DNA of 64,000 nucleotides, taken from assembly GCA_963766295.1 (NCBI GenBank), contig CAVXYW010000002.1, forward strand, positions 1,302,001 to 1,366,000, given 5' to 3'. The position numbers and the translations under genes were made by a program. Shown piece after piece: positions 27,786-36,687 of the stretch. This DNA comes from JBBDRJ01 sp963766295. GTDB lineage: Bacteria; Actinomycetota; JAICYB01. Below the pieces are notes generated by a model, which was given only the letters and a program-made list of their open reading frames with translations, did not search any database and was not told the origin of the DNA. Within the stretch, counting starts at the first letter, position 1; each line of letters opens with the position of its first letter.

Positions 27786-28253
27786 TCAGCCCTTCACGGC
27801 CGCCATCGAGGCCGCGAGCAGCGCCTCGTTCTCCTGGTGGGTCAGGGTCAGCTTGACCGAACTCAGCCGCCAACCCTTTGGAGTCCGCACGGCGACGTTC
27901 TCGTAGAAGCCGACTACCAGCCAGCAATTCGGTCCGCCGGCCGCGACCTCGGTGGGAGCCCAGTGCTCGGCGCGCACGTGGGCCCGGAGGGTCGCACGAT
28001 CCCCGTCGATAGCGATCCGATGGTTGGTGATCGCATGGCGGGTCGCCGTCCAACCCGCGAATGCCTCCTTCGTTCGCTGACACCAGGCATCACGGCTGAA
28101 CGTCGTGACCGGTACGCCGAGTGAGCTGAAGTCGCAGGTGAACTCGTCGCAGAAAACCGACCGTGGCAGCTCGTCCCAATCCTGAGTGTCCGGCACGTTG
28201 GCGTAGCGGCTCATGAGCTCCACGAGCTCATCACGGTCATGTTGCTCGGTCAT
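27786..28253 (-). CDS. SnoaL-like (NTF2-fold) protein
   Basis: The 155-residue cytoplasmic protein has the SnoaL_4-type pattern: an N-terminal helix (DELVELMSRYANVPDTQDWDEL), a central TRHAITNHRIAIDGDRATLRAHV strand pair and a C-terminal GWRLSSVKLTLTHQEN. Members of this fold are cyclases, isomerases or small-molecule-binding proteins, often of unknown function. It probably shares a transcript with the Eis-like gene upstream, 56 bases away. Confidence 0.8.
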   Translation of the reverse strand: MTEQHDRDELVELMSRYANVPDTQDWDELPRSVFCDEFTCDFSSLGVPVTTFSRDAWCQRTKEAFAGWTATRHAITNHRIAIDGDRATLRAHVRAEHWAPTEVAAGGPNCWLVVGFYENVAVRTPKGWRLSSVKLTLTHQENEALLAASMAAVKG

Positions 28254-28309
28254 CGCGCCCCCCGTCGCTCTCCGGGTCGTTCAGGACAATCGCCGACTGA
28301 AGCGTGCCT

Positions 28310-29524
28310 CTAGAAGTACTGGTTGCTCCACGGCTGCGGCGACCAACGGAAAGCGTCGTCCGCTCGCTTCACGGAACCCGTCTTCGCCTCGTCGATCCGA
28401 CCGGCAGCATGAAGTTCGACCAACGACACGCCTCCCAGAAGGATCGAACCCAGATCTGAGACGTGCATGACCAGATCCGCAGGTCTGTCTGTACGAGAAC
28501 ATTCGGCGGCGCCACCTGATGCGGCAAGGCCATACCGCCCGGAAGCCTGACCGCCGAAATCGTCGACGACCTCGAGCACCAGATCCAAATCTTCCCTGTA
28601 CCTCCGAGCGCTCAGCAACGCGGCGACGTCGAGAGGACGCACCCAAATGTGGTCGCGTACCCCCTTGACGCGAACAGCTCGCGGATTGGCCAACCACCAC
28701 TTGAGCGGCTCATCGACCGGTCTGTTCCAAGCGTCGACGGTGCGCACGAGGTCGGCGCTGAGTATGTGTCTCCACAAGGCCGACGCAGCTTCTGGCGTGC
28801 ATGACGTCATCTCTTGCACCGCCAGTTTGTGTTGTGGGATCCCGGCTTCCCAGTTCGAGCCGATCTTGTAACGGGCAAAGCCGTCCTGCGAGCCGGACTC
28901 GCTTTCAAAGATCACGTGCGTCTCAGTACCGGTCTTACGGTCGGCGGCGATCGATTCCCACCAGCTCTTTGGACGAGTGATGCCCCCCGGCGCCATTACC
29001 CGAGACCGCTCGTGGATAGCAGGGAAGAGATCGTCGGCCGTTGCTTCGTCGACTACCTTCACGATCCCGGGCGGATTCGGTCCTGTAAATCCACGTGTTT
29101 CCCTGGTATCCACCTCCACATCGATCGCCCAGGTTCCGATGCCGTACCCGAAGCGCCGGTAAATAGCACCCTCTGAGGCGACGAGGATCGCGACCGGCTC
29201 GCCCCGATCTGCAGCTTCCCCGAGCTGGCGTCGCATCAGTTCGGACACGATGCCCCGCCGCCGATGAGTGGTCTGCACGGCGACCGCTGTGACACCCGCG
29301 GCTTCAACGCTGGCTCCCCCGGGGAGCGCGAAGTCGAATAGATAAGAGTGAGCCGAACCGACTATCTGGCCGTTGTCGATTGTCGCGAGAGAACGCGATA
29401 GGTCCCACGACTTGGCGTCGCGCTCGAGCTCGGCCTCCGTGGGTGCGGCGCCAAACCCAAGGATCCGGCGAAAATGCACCTGGAAAGACGCAAGCTCATC
29501 GACTGTTATCGGCCGGGTTTCCAC
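28310..29524 (-). CDS. Eis-like GNAT N-acetyltransferase
   Basis: The 404-residue protein has the three-part layout of Eis: an N-terminal GNAT domain with acetyl-CoA loop (AVQTTHRRRGIVSELM, 80-95) and GAIYRRFGYGIG, whose Tyr matches the general acid; a second GNAT-like domain; and a C-terminal sterol-carrier-like domain. The chain ends in Tyr-Phe; in mycobacterial Eis the C-terminal Phe carboxylate acts in catalysis, so conservation of a terminal Phe fits. Eis enzymes acetylate amines such as aminoglycosides and protein lysines; the natural substrate here is unknown. Confidence 0.9.
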   Translation of the reverse strand: METRPITVDELASFQVHFRRILGFGAAPTEAELERDAKSWDLSRSLATIDNGQIVGSAHSYLFDFALPGGASVEAAGVTAVAVQTTHRRRGIVSELMRRQLGEAADRGEPVAILVASEGAIYRRFGYGIGTWAIDVEVDTRETRGFTGPNPPGIVKVVDEATADDLFPAIHERSRVMAPGGITRPKSWWESIAADRKTGTETHVIFESESGSQDGFARYKIGSNWEAGIPQHKLAVQEMTSCTPEAASALWRHILSADLVRTVDAWNRPVDEPLKWWLANPRAVRVKGVRDHIWVRPLDVAALLSARRYREDLDLVLEVVDDFGGQASGRYGLAASGGAAECSRTDRPADLVMHVSDLGSILLGGVSLVELHAAGRIDEAKTGSVKRADDAFRWSPQPWSNQYF

Positions 29525-29533
29525 GCGAAGAGC

Positions 29534-32410
29534 TTAAGCGCTGGCTGCGTTGCGCTGAGCGTCGAGCAGAAGTGGCGCGAGGTAGCGTCCGGTGTAACTG
29601 GCCTCGCATTTCGCAACTTCTTCGGGAGTTCCGGTGACAACCACGTGACCGCCGAGGCCTCCGCCCTCCGGCCCCAGATCGATTACGTGATCGCCGGTCT
29701 TGATCACATCGAGGTTGTGTTCGATGACGATCACCGTGTTGCCCTGATCCACGAGCCGGTGGAGCACTTCGAGGAGCTTCCGGATGTCTTCGAAGTGGAG
29801 CCCAGTCGTCGGCTCGTCGAGCATGTACAGCGTTCGGCCCGTCGCCTTCTTGGCCAGCTCGCTTGCGAGCTTCACGCGTTGAGCCTCACCGCCGGAGAGT
29901 GTCGTAGCCGGCTGACCCAAGTGGATGTAACCGAGACCGACATCGACCAACGTCTGCATGTGTCTGTGGATAGGAGGTATGGCTTCGAAGAGTTCACACG
30001 CTTCTTCGACGGTCAGCTCGAGGATCTCGGATATGTTCCGGCCCTTCCAACGAACCTCCAGCGTCTCCCGGTTATAACGCTTCCCTTTGCACACCTCGCA
30101 GGGAACGTAAACGTCGGGCAGGAAATGCATCTCGATCTTGATCGTTCCGTCCCCGGCGCAGGCTTCACAGCGGCCGCCGCGAACGTTGAATGAGAATCGT
30201 CCCTGGTTGTATCCGCGCATCTTCGCCTCATTTGTTTGAGAGAAGAGCTTGCGGACATGATCGAAGACGCCGGTATATGTGGCCGGGTTCGACCGCGGCG
30301 TCCGGCCGATCGGTGATTGATCGATAGAGATGACTTTGTCCAGCTTCTCGATTCCCGTGATCTTCTTGTGCTTCCCCGGCACGGTTCTCGAGCTGTAGAC
30401 CGCCCGCATCAGGGCCTCATACAGGATGTCGTGGACCAGCGTCGACTTCCCCGAACCGGACACTCCGGTCACTACGTTGAAGCAACCAAGCGCGAAGCTC
30501 GCGTCCTCGCCTTTGAGGTTGTGTTGGCGCGGACCTTGAACGACCAAACGCCCCTTCTCGGTCGACCGCCTGCTGGACGGGATCGGTATCTCCCGCCGTC
30601 CCGACAGGTATTCACCCGTCAAGGATGTCTTGTGCTTAAGGAGACCGGCCAGCTGGCCCGAGTACACGATCTCGCCACCGCGAACTCCGGCACCCGGTCC
30701 GATATCGACTACATGATCCGCGGCGCGAACGGTTTCCTCGTCGTGCTCGACTACGATCAGGGTGTTGCCGAGATCGCGCAGTCGGACAAGGGTGCGGATC
30801 AATCGCTGGTTGTCCCGCTGATGCAGTCCGATCGAAGGTTCGTCGAGGATGTAGAGGACACCGACGAGCCCCGAACCGATTTGGGTAGCCAAGCGGATGC
30901 GTTGGGCTTCGCCGCCGGCCAGCGTGGCCGCTGCACGATCGACAGTGAGGTAATCGAGCCCGACATCGACGAGGAACCCGAGCCGCTCTCGTATCTCCTT
31001 GAGGACTCGCTCCCCGATCTGCGTATCCCGATCGGACAGGCGCAGTTCGTGCACGAACTCGACAGCGTCGGCGACCGACATCGCCGTGAGCTCGGCGATG
31101 TTGATGTCTCCGACGGTCACGGCGAGAGACTCCGGTTTTAGGCGCGCTCCCTTACATGCCGGACATGGGATCTGCCGCATGTACTGCTCGACGCGCTCGC
31201 GTGCGTGTTCGGATTCCGTTTCCTCGTATCGCCGCTGGAGCCACGGGATAGCGCCTTCGTAGTACGTGTAGTACGAGCGCTTGCGACCGTATCTCGACTT
31301 GTAGCGGATGTAGATCTGCTCGTCGTCCGACCCGTAAAGGAGGATGTCGCGATGGGTCTTCGCCAGCTTCTTCCAAGGCTTCGTGTCGTCGATCCCGAAG
31401 TTCTCACACACGGCTTCGAGCATCCGATCGAAGTACTCCAGACGCGCACCCGACCACGGACTCAACGCACCCTCCGACACCGAGAGATCCGGATCGGGGA
31501 CGACGAGCTCGTGATCGACCTCGAGCTTCGATCCCAGGCCCGCGCAATGCGTGCAAGCTCCGTATGGAGTGTTGAAGGAGAACTGTCGAGGTGCCAGCTC
31601 CTCGAAACTGATTCCGCAATTCAAGCAAGCGAAGTTCTGTGAGAACGAATGTCTCTCGCTCTCTGAGCCGTTCGGCGAGGGGTCGTCACCTGTTCCTATC
31701 TCGACGTCAACCACTCCGGTGGTTAGACCCATCGCCGTTTCGAGTGAGTCGGCCAGCCGGGACCTTATGTCCTCACGGAGGACGATCCGGTCGACGACCA
31801 CTTCGATCGTGTGCTGCTTGTAGCGGGCGAGCCGGATCTTCTCCGACAGGTCCTTCATCTCGCCGTCGATACGAGCTCGGGAGAATCCCTTGCGCGCGAG
31901 GTCGCCGAGCATCGACTCGTACTCCCCCTTGCGGCCTTGGACGATCGGAGCAAGGACGAGGAGCTTCGTCCCTTCTTCCCATCCAAGGATCGAGTCGGTG
32001 ATCTGCTCTACGGTCTGCCGCTGGATGGGACGCCCGCATTGATGGCAGTGGGGCTTCCCGATCCTGGCGTAGAGGAGCCGGAGGTAGTCGTAGACCTCCG
32101 TGATCGTGCCTACCGTCGACCGTGGGTTGCGCGAGGCGGACTTCTGATCGATCGAGATCGCCGGTGACAGCCCTTCGATTATGTCGACGTCCGGCTTTTC
32201 CATCTGCCCCAGGAACTGGCGCGCGTAGGCCGAGAGCGATTCCACGTACCGCCTCTGGCCCTCCGCGTAGATCGTGTCGAAAGCCAGTGATGACTTCCCC
32301 GATCCCGAGATCCCGGTGAAGACGATCAGCGCGTCCCGGGGAAGGTCGAGCGTGACGTTACGCAGGTTGTGCTCCCGCGCTCCCCTGATATGGATCTTCT
32401 CGCTCGACAA
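29534..32410 (-). CDS. uvrA: Excinuclease ABC subunit A
   Basis: The 958-residue ABC-type ATPase recognises DNA damage with UvrB. It has two Walker A motifs (GISGSGKSS near 33, GVSGSGKST near 640), two ABC signatures with LSGGEAQR or LAGGEAQR, Walker B regions LYILDEPSIGLH and LYMLDEPTTGLH, and Cys pairs of zinc modules (CHQCGRP, CLNCG, CPACKG, CEACAGDG, CEVCKGKRY). The start is TTG 32410 with GGAGG upstream. Length is normal. It stands alone on the minus strand, divergent from the microprotein gene at 32581. Confidence 0.97.
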   Translation of the reverse strand: MSSEKIHIRGAREHNLRNVTLDLPRDALIVFTGISGSGKSSLAFDTIYAEGQRRYVESLSAYARQFLGQMEKPDVDIIEGLSPAISIDQKSASRNPRSTVGTITEVYDYLRLLYARIGKPHCHQCGRPIQRQTVEQITDSILGWEEGTKLLVLAPIVQGRKGEYESMLGDLARKGFSRARIDGEMKDLSEKIRLARYKQHTIEVVVDRIVLREDIRSRLADSLETAMGLTTGVVDVEIGTGDDPSPNGSESERHSFSQNFACLNCGISFEELAPRQFSFNTPYGACTHCAGLGSKLEVDHELVVPDPDLSVSEGALSPWSGARLEYFDRMLEAVCENFGIDDTKPWKKLAKTHRDILLYGSDDEQIYIRYKSRYGRKRSYYTYYEGAIPWLQRRYEETESEHARERVEQYMRQIPCPACKGARLKPESLAVTVGDINIAELTAMSVADAVEFVHELRLSDRDTQIGERVLKEIRERLGFLVDVGLDYLTVDRAAATLAGGEAQRIRLATQIGSGLVGVLYILDEPSIGLHQRDNQRLIRTLVRLRDLGNTLIVVEHDEETVRAADHVVDIGPGAGVRGGEIVYSGQLAGLLKHKTSLTGEYLSGRREIPIPSSRRSTEKGRLVVQGPRQHNLKGEDASFALGCFNVVTGVSGSGKSTLVHDILYEALMRAVYSSRTVPGKHKKITGIEKLDKVISIDQSPIGRTPRSNPATYTGVFDHVRKLFSQTNEAKMRGYNQGRFSFNVRGGRCEACAGDGTIKIEMHFLPDVYVPCEVCKGKRYNRETLEVRWKGRNISEILELTVEEACELFEAIPPIHRHMQTLVDVGLGYIHLGQPATTLSGGEAQRVKLASELAKKATGRTLYMLDEPTTGLHFEDIRKLLEVLHRLVDQGNTVIVIEHNLDVIKTGDHVIDLGPEGGGLGGHVVVTGTPEEVAKCEASYTGRYLAPLLLDAQRNAASA

Positions 32411-32580
32411 GCTGCCCTCCAGCCCGGCACGAACGCCCGTTCGCCCCTGCCAGGCCCAATCTTAGCGGTGGGGCCGACAGTGTATGGCGCTATTCCCGAC
32501 AAACCGGCGCCGGGAAATAACGAGTGGTCACACCCAGGGGCCTAACATCTATTCCGTTGGTATTGGCTCAAGGAGGAAAA

Positions 32581-32688
32581 ATGCGAGGTCGCGGCGAGCC
32601 CAAGAAGAAGGGCGCAGACCAGAAGAAGAAGGGGAAGTCGATCAAAGAAAAGCGCAAGGAGAAGCGCGAGAAGCGCGAAGGCCGTTAG
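32581..32688 (+). CDS. 35-residue Lys/Arg-rich microprotein
   Basis: ATG 32581 follows an excellent ribosome-binding site (AAGGAGG, five bases upstream) and the frame runs to TAG at 32686-32688. The product is 35 residues, about half Lys or Arg with alternating Glu, no hydrophobic core (begins MRGRGEPKKKG; later KSIKEKRKEKREKREG). Codons end mainly in G or C like the neighbours. It is probably a nucleic-acid- or ribosome-binding microprotein. I do not recognise a named family. It lies 30 bases before the DJ-1/PfpI gene on the same strand and is preceded by 170 bases with no other gene. Confidence 0.7.
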   Translation: MRGRGEPKKKGADQKKKGKSIKEKRKEKREKREGR

Positions 32689-32718
32689 GCCCTTCGTGGG
32701 AGTCGCTACGCTCCATCC

Positions 32719-33309
32719 ATGACGACGCGCATCGCGATCTTCCTCTTCGATCAGGTCGAGGAGCTCGACTTCGCCGGACCCCTCGAGGTCCTCGGGATGT
32801 GGGCTCTCTATTTCCCCGACGACGAGATCGAGGTCTTCACCGTTGCCCAGGAGGCGGGCACCGTCTCGTGCGCGCTCGGCACACGCGTGATCCCGGACCA
32901 CACCTGGGACAGCGCTCCGGACTTCGACGTGCTCGTCTATCCGGGCGGTGTGGTGACGAACTCGCACCTGGGTGATGAGTCGATCCGTGCCTGGGTTCGC
33001 AAGGCCGCCGACGCCGGAACCTTGATGACGAGCGTATGTACCGGTGCAACGGTCTACGCCGATGCAGGACTTCTGGACGGCAAACCGGCGACCACCCATT
33101 GGCTCGCCCTGGAACAGCTAGGGCAGCTGGGCCAGAACATCGAAGTGCGGCCGGACGACCGGTTCGTAGACGCCGGCAACGTGATCACCTCGGCTGGAGT
33201 TTCGGCCGGTATCGACATGGCTTTGCATCTGATCGTTCGGTTGAAGTCGGAGGATCGTGCGCGCGAAGTGAAGCGCATGATCCAGTACGAGCCGGCGCCG
33301 CCGGTTTAA
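32719..33309 (+). CDS. DJ-1/PfpI family protein
   Basis: The 196-residue protein has the DJ-1/PfpI fold with the nucleophile elbow SVCTGA (Cys107), the N-terminal Glu/Asp pair in VEELDFAGPLEVLG and VLVYPGG. This subtype resembles isonitrile hydratases and the amidotransferase-like domains of transcription factors, not the chaperone DJ-1. There is no DNA-binding domain. The crotonase gene follows three bases later, so they are probably co-transcribed. The reaction is unknown. Confidence 0.87.
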   Translation: MTTRIAIFLFDQVEELDFAGPLEVLGMWALYFPDDEIEVFTVAQEAGTVSCALGTRVIPDHTWDSAPDFDVLVYPGGVVTNSHLGDESIRAWVRKAADAGTLMTSVCTGATVYADAGLLDGKPATTHWLALEQLGQLGQNIEVRPDDRFVDAGNVITSAGVSAGIDMALHLIVRLKSEDRAREVKRMIQYEPAPPV

Positions 33310-33312
33310 GCC

Positions 33313-34095
33313 TTGTCCGATCTGATCCTCTACGAGGTGGACGGCGGCATCGCCACCGTAACCATCAATCGTCCGGAGAAACGCAACGCGATGACGTTCG
33401 CGATGCTGGCCGAGTTCATCGAGACCATCCGGCGCGCTGGAGCAGACGACGAGGCACGCGTTGTCATCGTCACCGGATCGGGCGGGTCGTTCTGCGCAGG
33501 AACGGACCTGGCCGACTTGAACACGATCCCCGGGGAAACCCGGCCCGTACGCGGCGATGCCGAGGAATCCGATGTCTGGTGGCCGCTCGTGTCTTGTCCC
33601 AAGCCCGTGATCGGAGCGATCGACGGGCCAGCCGTCGGCATGGGGGCCGAGTTCACCTCTCAATGCGACGTCCGCATCGCTTCGACCAACGCGCGCTTCG
33701 CTTGGAACTTCGCGCACCGCGGGCTCGTACCCGACACCGGCGCCGGAACGTGGCTGTTGCCACGCATAGTCGGGCTGCCTATAGCCCTGCGGTTGCTGTA
33801 CTCGGGTGAGTTCCTCACGGCGAACGAAGCCCTCGCCATCGGCTACGTCGCGCGCGTCGTCCAGGCCGAAGAGCTTGCGGATACCGCTCGACAGGAAGCC
33901 GAGCGTTTTCTGGTGGCCTCACCCTTCTCCCACCGGCTGATGAAGGAGCTCGTCTATCGAGGTCTGGAGCGCGACCTCGGCGAGCACATGCGCAGCCACG
34001 TCGAGGCGTTACAAGCCTGCTTCCGCTCCGAGGATCACAAGGAAGGCGTTGCCGCATTCCTCGAGAAACGGGAAGCGCACTTCACTGGACGTTGA
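33313..34095 (+). CDS. Enoyl-CoA hydratase/isomerase (crotonase) family protein
   Basis: The 260-residue protein starts at TTG 33313. It has the crotonase oxyanion region (SGGSFCAGTDLADL; IDGPAVGMGAEF) and a C-terminal helical domain. The first catalytic Glu of hydratases is kept (Glu in MGAEF), but the second (PEI in classical hydratases) is Phe in FAWNFAHRG. That points to an isomerase or another acyl-CoA reaction, not a standard enoyl-CoA hydratase. It belongs with the preceding DJ-1 gene and converges on the LCCL lipoprotein gene. Confidence 0.88.
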   Translation: MSDLILYEVDGGIATVTINRPEKRNAMTFAMLAEFIETIRRAGADDEARVVIVTGSGGSFCAGTDLADLNTIPGETRPVRGDAEESDVWWPLVSCPKPVIGAIDGPAVGMGAEFTSQCDVRIASTNARFAWNFAHRGLVPDTGAGTWLLPRIVGLPIALRLLYSGEFLTANEALAIGYVARVVQAEELADTARQEAERFLVASPFSHRLMKELVYRGLERDLGEHMRSHVEALQACFRSEDHKEGVAAFLEKREAHFTGR

Positions 34096-34126
34096 TTCGA
34101 GGCGGCCAACGCTGTTCGGTTGACCT

Positions 34127-34645
34127 TCAGACGAAGCGATAGCTCCCTTTAACGGTGGTGTTGCAGCCAACAGAGGTCACCCCGTTGCGTGTTGTGCCCT
34201 TACACGAACGGTAATCAAAGGCCGGTGCTATCTCGATCACCACGTCGCCGCCCGATTCCTTCGTGATGCGCCCGACATGCACGCCGGCAAGACAAACGGA
34301 CGAGTCATCGCTGTAGGTGTCGGTTCCGTAGACGTTCGAGCCAGTCGCCTGGTACGGGGCGGGACACGAGTAGCGGACACGCAGTCCGTTCTGCCCGCGG
34401 TACTTGACCGCATTCCATCCCCAGGGGTTCCCGGTCATCCCCGAAACGGCGACGACATTGGGAGTCGCAGCAGGCGCTGCCCTAGGCGCGGCGGTTGGTG
34501 CTGTCGTTGGGGCAGCAGTCGGCGCGATTGTTGCGGCTGCCGTCGCCGTAGCGGAAGGCGTCGGAGTTGCTTCCGGTTCGTCCTCACCGCAAGCGATCGA
34601 CGCAAAGACCAACAACAGTGCAACAAGCGCAAGGCGTGAGCGCAT
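34127..34645 (-). CDS. LCCL-domain lipoprotein
   Basis: From ATG 34645 (GGGAG seven bases upstream) the product is 172 residues: signal peptide with lipobox ASIAC, a low-complexity Ala/Thr/Pro spacer (about 25-65), then a domain with SNVYGTDTYSDDSSVCLAG, VHVGRI, GGDVVIEI and RNGVTSVGC. The order and spacing match LCCL domains, which are better known from animal extracellular proteins but also occur in bacteria. It should be an outer-facing membrane-anchored protein of unknown ligand. The gene lies about 100 bases downstream of the universal stress gene. Confidence 0.82.
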   Translation of the reverse strand: MRSRLALVALLLVFASIACGEDEPEATPTPSATATAAATIAPTAAPTTAPTAAPRAAPAATPNVVAVSGMTGNPWGWNAVKYRGQNGLRVRYSCPAPYQATGSNVYGTDTYSDDSSVCLAGVHVGRITKESGGDVVIEIAPAFDYRSCKGTTRNGVTSVGCNTTVKGSYRFV

Positions 34646-34747
34646 GAATTTGCTCCCCATTGGTTGTACTGCCCGATTGCTTCGGGGGAAGCCTAGAAGG
34701 CGCTGGATTCCGCGTCTATGCCAAATTGCACGCAACAACTACCGGAG

Positions 34748-35209
34748 TTAAGTGGTGTGCACGATCAGCACCGAGCACGGTGAGTGGTGTGAGATCTTGT
34801 TTGGAACGCTGCCGAGGATCAACCGCTTCGCTCCGCCCATCCCACGATTCCCGACCACGATCACGTCGGCCTTCGTGCTCTCGGCCACATCGAGCAACGC
34901 GTCGGCCGGGTCGCCGGCGGCGCTGTAGGTCTTAACCGTTAGACCCTTCGAGCTCATATCAGCGGCGATCCTGCCCAGCCGAGTCTCCACCTCGTCGGCG
35001 ATCTTGCTCTGCGCGTCCTGAAGTGAAGTAACTCCGCCGAAGGCCATCGCCTCCAAGCTCGAAGCGGCGACGTTGCCGGTCATTACGGGCTTGAAAGCGG
35101 TCACCACGTGGACGGCCGCACCACACGTCTTAGCCAACTCGGCTGCATGATGAAGCGCCTGATTTGCGGTCTCCGAGAAGTCAGTTCCAACGACGATGTT
35201 CTTGTACAT
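34748..35209 (-). CDS. Universal stress protein, UspA family
   Basis: The 153-residue cytoplasmic protein starts YKNIVVGTDFSETANQAL and carries the ATP-binding loop GNRGMGGAKRLILGS followed by SHHSPCSVLIVH. That loop (G-2x-G-9x-G-S) marks the nucleotide-binding UspA subfamily. These proteins help cells survive stress and dormancy. ATG 35209 has AGGAGG six bases upstream. It precedes the LCCL lipoprotein and is divergent from the cyclase fusion gene. Confidence 0.93.
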   Translation of the reverse strand: MYKNIVVGTDFSETANQALHHAAELAKTCGAAVHVVTAFKPVMTGNVAASSLEAMAFGGVTSLQDAQSKIADEVETRLGRIAADMSSKGLTVKTYSAAGDPADALLDVAESTKADVIVVGNRGMGGAKRLILGSVPNKISHHSPCSVLIVHTT

Positions 35210-35343
35210 CTGTTTCCTCCTGGTTCAGGGCGTACGTATCGACTTTGTTGCAGCGGACAATGCGTCCAGGATCATCTCGCGTCTATGTCTAATTGCACAC
35301 TCCTCAGCTTGTCACCGTCACTGCGCACAGACATCGTAGAGGC

Positions 35344-36687
35344 ATGGAGCAAGAGATCCATTTCTGCACCAAAGGCGACGGGGCCCAGATCGCGTACTCG
35401 ATCGTGGGACAGGGGCCACCTTTGGTCTATGCACGACCCATCTGGGGTCACCTCGAGCTCGAGTGGGAACGGGCCGAGATCCGTTCTTACTTCCTGAGTC
35501 TTGCTCGTCATCACACGGTCTTCCGCTGGGACACCCACGGCACCGGACTCTCCGACCGCGCATGGTCTTCCTTCGAGCTGAGCGACAACGTCGCCGATCT
35601 CGAGGCGATGATCGACCACGTCGGACTGGAGAAGTTCGACCTCATCGGCGACGCTACGGGCGGTCCGACGGCCGTATCGCTCGCCGCCAATCGTCCTCAG
35701 CTCGTCGACAAGCTGGTCCTTTACGGCTCGTTCGCATACGGACCCGCCGTGGGTCGACCCGAGATTCTCGAAGCGATGCTTTCCCTTATCAGGGCTAACT
35801 GGAGCGTCGCTGCGAAGACCTTCGCCGACATGATCGTCCCCGATGTCGACGCGGAGACGGCGCGCTCGTGCGCAAACCTTCTTCGGGACTCCTGCGAACC
35901 GGAGGTGGCGGCGCGGCTCTACGAGCTCGCCTGGACGGTCGACGTGCGAAACGATCTGGCGCGGATAAAGACCGACACCCTTGTCCTGCATCGTCGCGGC
36001 GACAAGACGGCCCCGTTCGAGCTCGGCCGTGCCCTCGCTTCGCAGATCACCGGTGCTCGGTTCGTCCCGCTGGAGGGCAAGTCCAACCTTCCATACATCG
36101 GCAACCCCACGTCCGTCCTGCGCGGCTTAGCCGACTTCCTCGAGACTCCCCCGCCGGTCGACGCATCGCCGGCGCCGGTGACCATCCTGTTGACCGACAT
36201 CGAAGGATCGACCGCATTGACGCAACGGCTCGGTGATGCGGGAGCCCAGAAGGTGCAGCGAGCGCACGATGACATCGTGCGGCGAGGCACAGCTGCTTAC
36301 GGAGGGCGCGAGCTAAAGCACACCGGCGACGGGATCATGATCTCGTTCGCGTCTTCATCCGCAGCGATCGAGTGTGCGATCGCTGTTCAGCGGTCCTTCG
36401 GCGAGTGGAACGAGACATACAAGGACCAGCAGCTGCGCGTACGGATCGGGATCAGCGCAGGTGAGATCTCTGGTCCATCGGAACAGATGAACACCGCCTA
36501 CCAGCTGGCAACAAGGGTATGCAGCCGCGCGCAGCCCGGCGCGATCCTGGTAACGGATGCAGTCCGGCAGTTGGTTGCGGGTCAGCGATTCGACTTCACC
36601 GACGCGGGCCGAGCCGCGTTGAAGGGATTCACCGAACGCGTCCGGCTGTACGAGGTGAATCCGCCAATTGAGACCGACGAGGACTAG
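35344..36687 (+). CDS. Alpha/beta-hydrolase-like sensor fused to class III nucleotide cyclase
   Basis: The 447-residue protein starts at ATG 35344. Residues about 1-265 have an alpha/beta-hydrolase fold, but the nucleophile elbow reads GDATGG (Ala in place of Ser) and the catalytic His region reads SNLPY (Asn in place of His); only the Asp (RRGDKTAP) remains. Residues about 278-445 are a class III adenylate/guanylate cyclase domain: metal Asp in LLTDIEGST and HTGDGIMISF, and a transition-state Arg in YQLATRVCSRA, where the usual Asn is Gln. I infer a ligand sensor built on a dead hydrolase controlling a cyclase. Its stop overlaps that of the convergent deacetylase gene. Confidence 0.87.
   Translation: MEQEIHFCTKGDGAQIAYSIVGQGPPLVYARPIWGHLELEWERAEIRSYFLSLARHHTVFRWDTHGTGLSDRAWSSFELSDNVADLEAMIDHVGLEKFDLIGDATGGPTAVSLAANRPQLVDKLVLYGSFAYGPAVGRPEILEAMLSLIRANWSVAAKTFADMIVPDVDAETARSCANLLRDSCEPEVAARLYELAWTVDVRNDLARIKTDTLVLHRRGDKTAPFELGRALASQITGARFVPLEGKSNLPYIGNPTSVLRGLADFLETPPPVDASPAPVTILLTDIEGSTALTQRLGDAGAQKVQRAHDDIVRRGTAAYGGRELKHTGDGIMISFASSSAAIECAIAVQRSFGEWNETYKDQQLRVRIGISAGEISGPSEQMNTAYQLATRVCSRAQPGAILVTDAVRQLVAGQRFDFTDAGRAALKGFTERVRLYEVNPPIETDED

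Noticed and set aside
30317..31141. 274-codon plus-strand open frame opposite uvrA
   Set aside because: Antisense to conserved uvrA motifs; no recognisable domain or ribosome-binding site.
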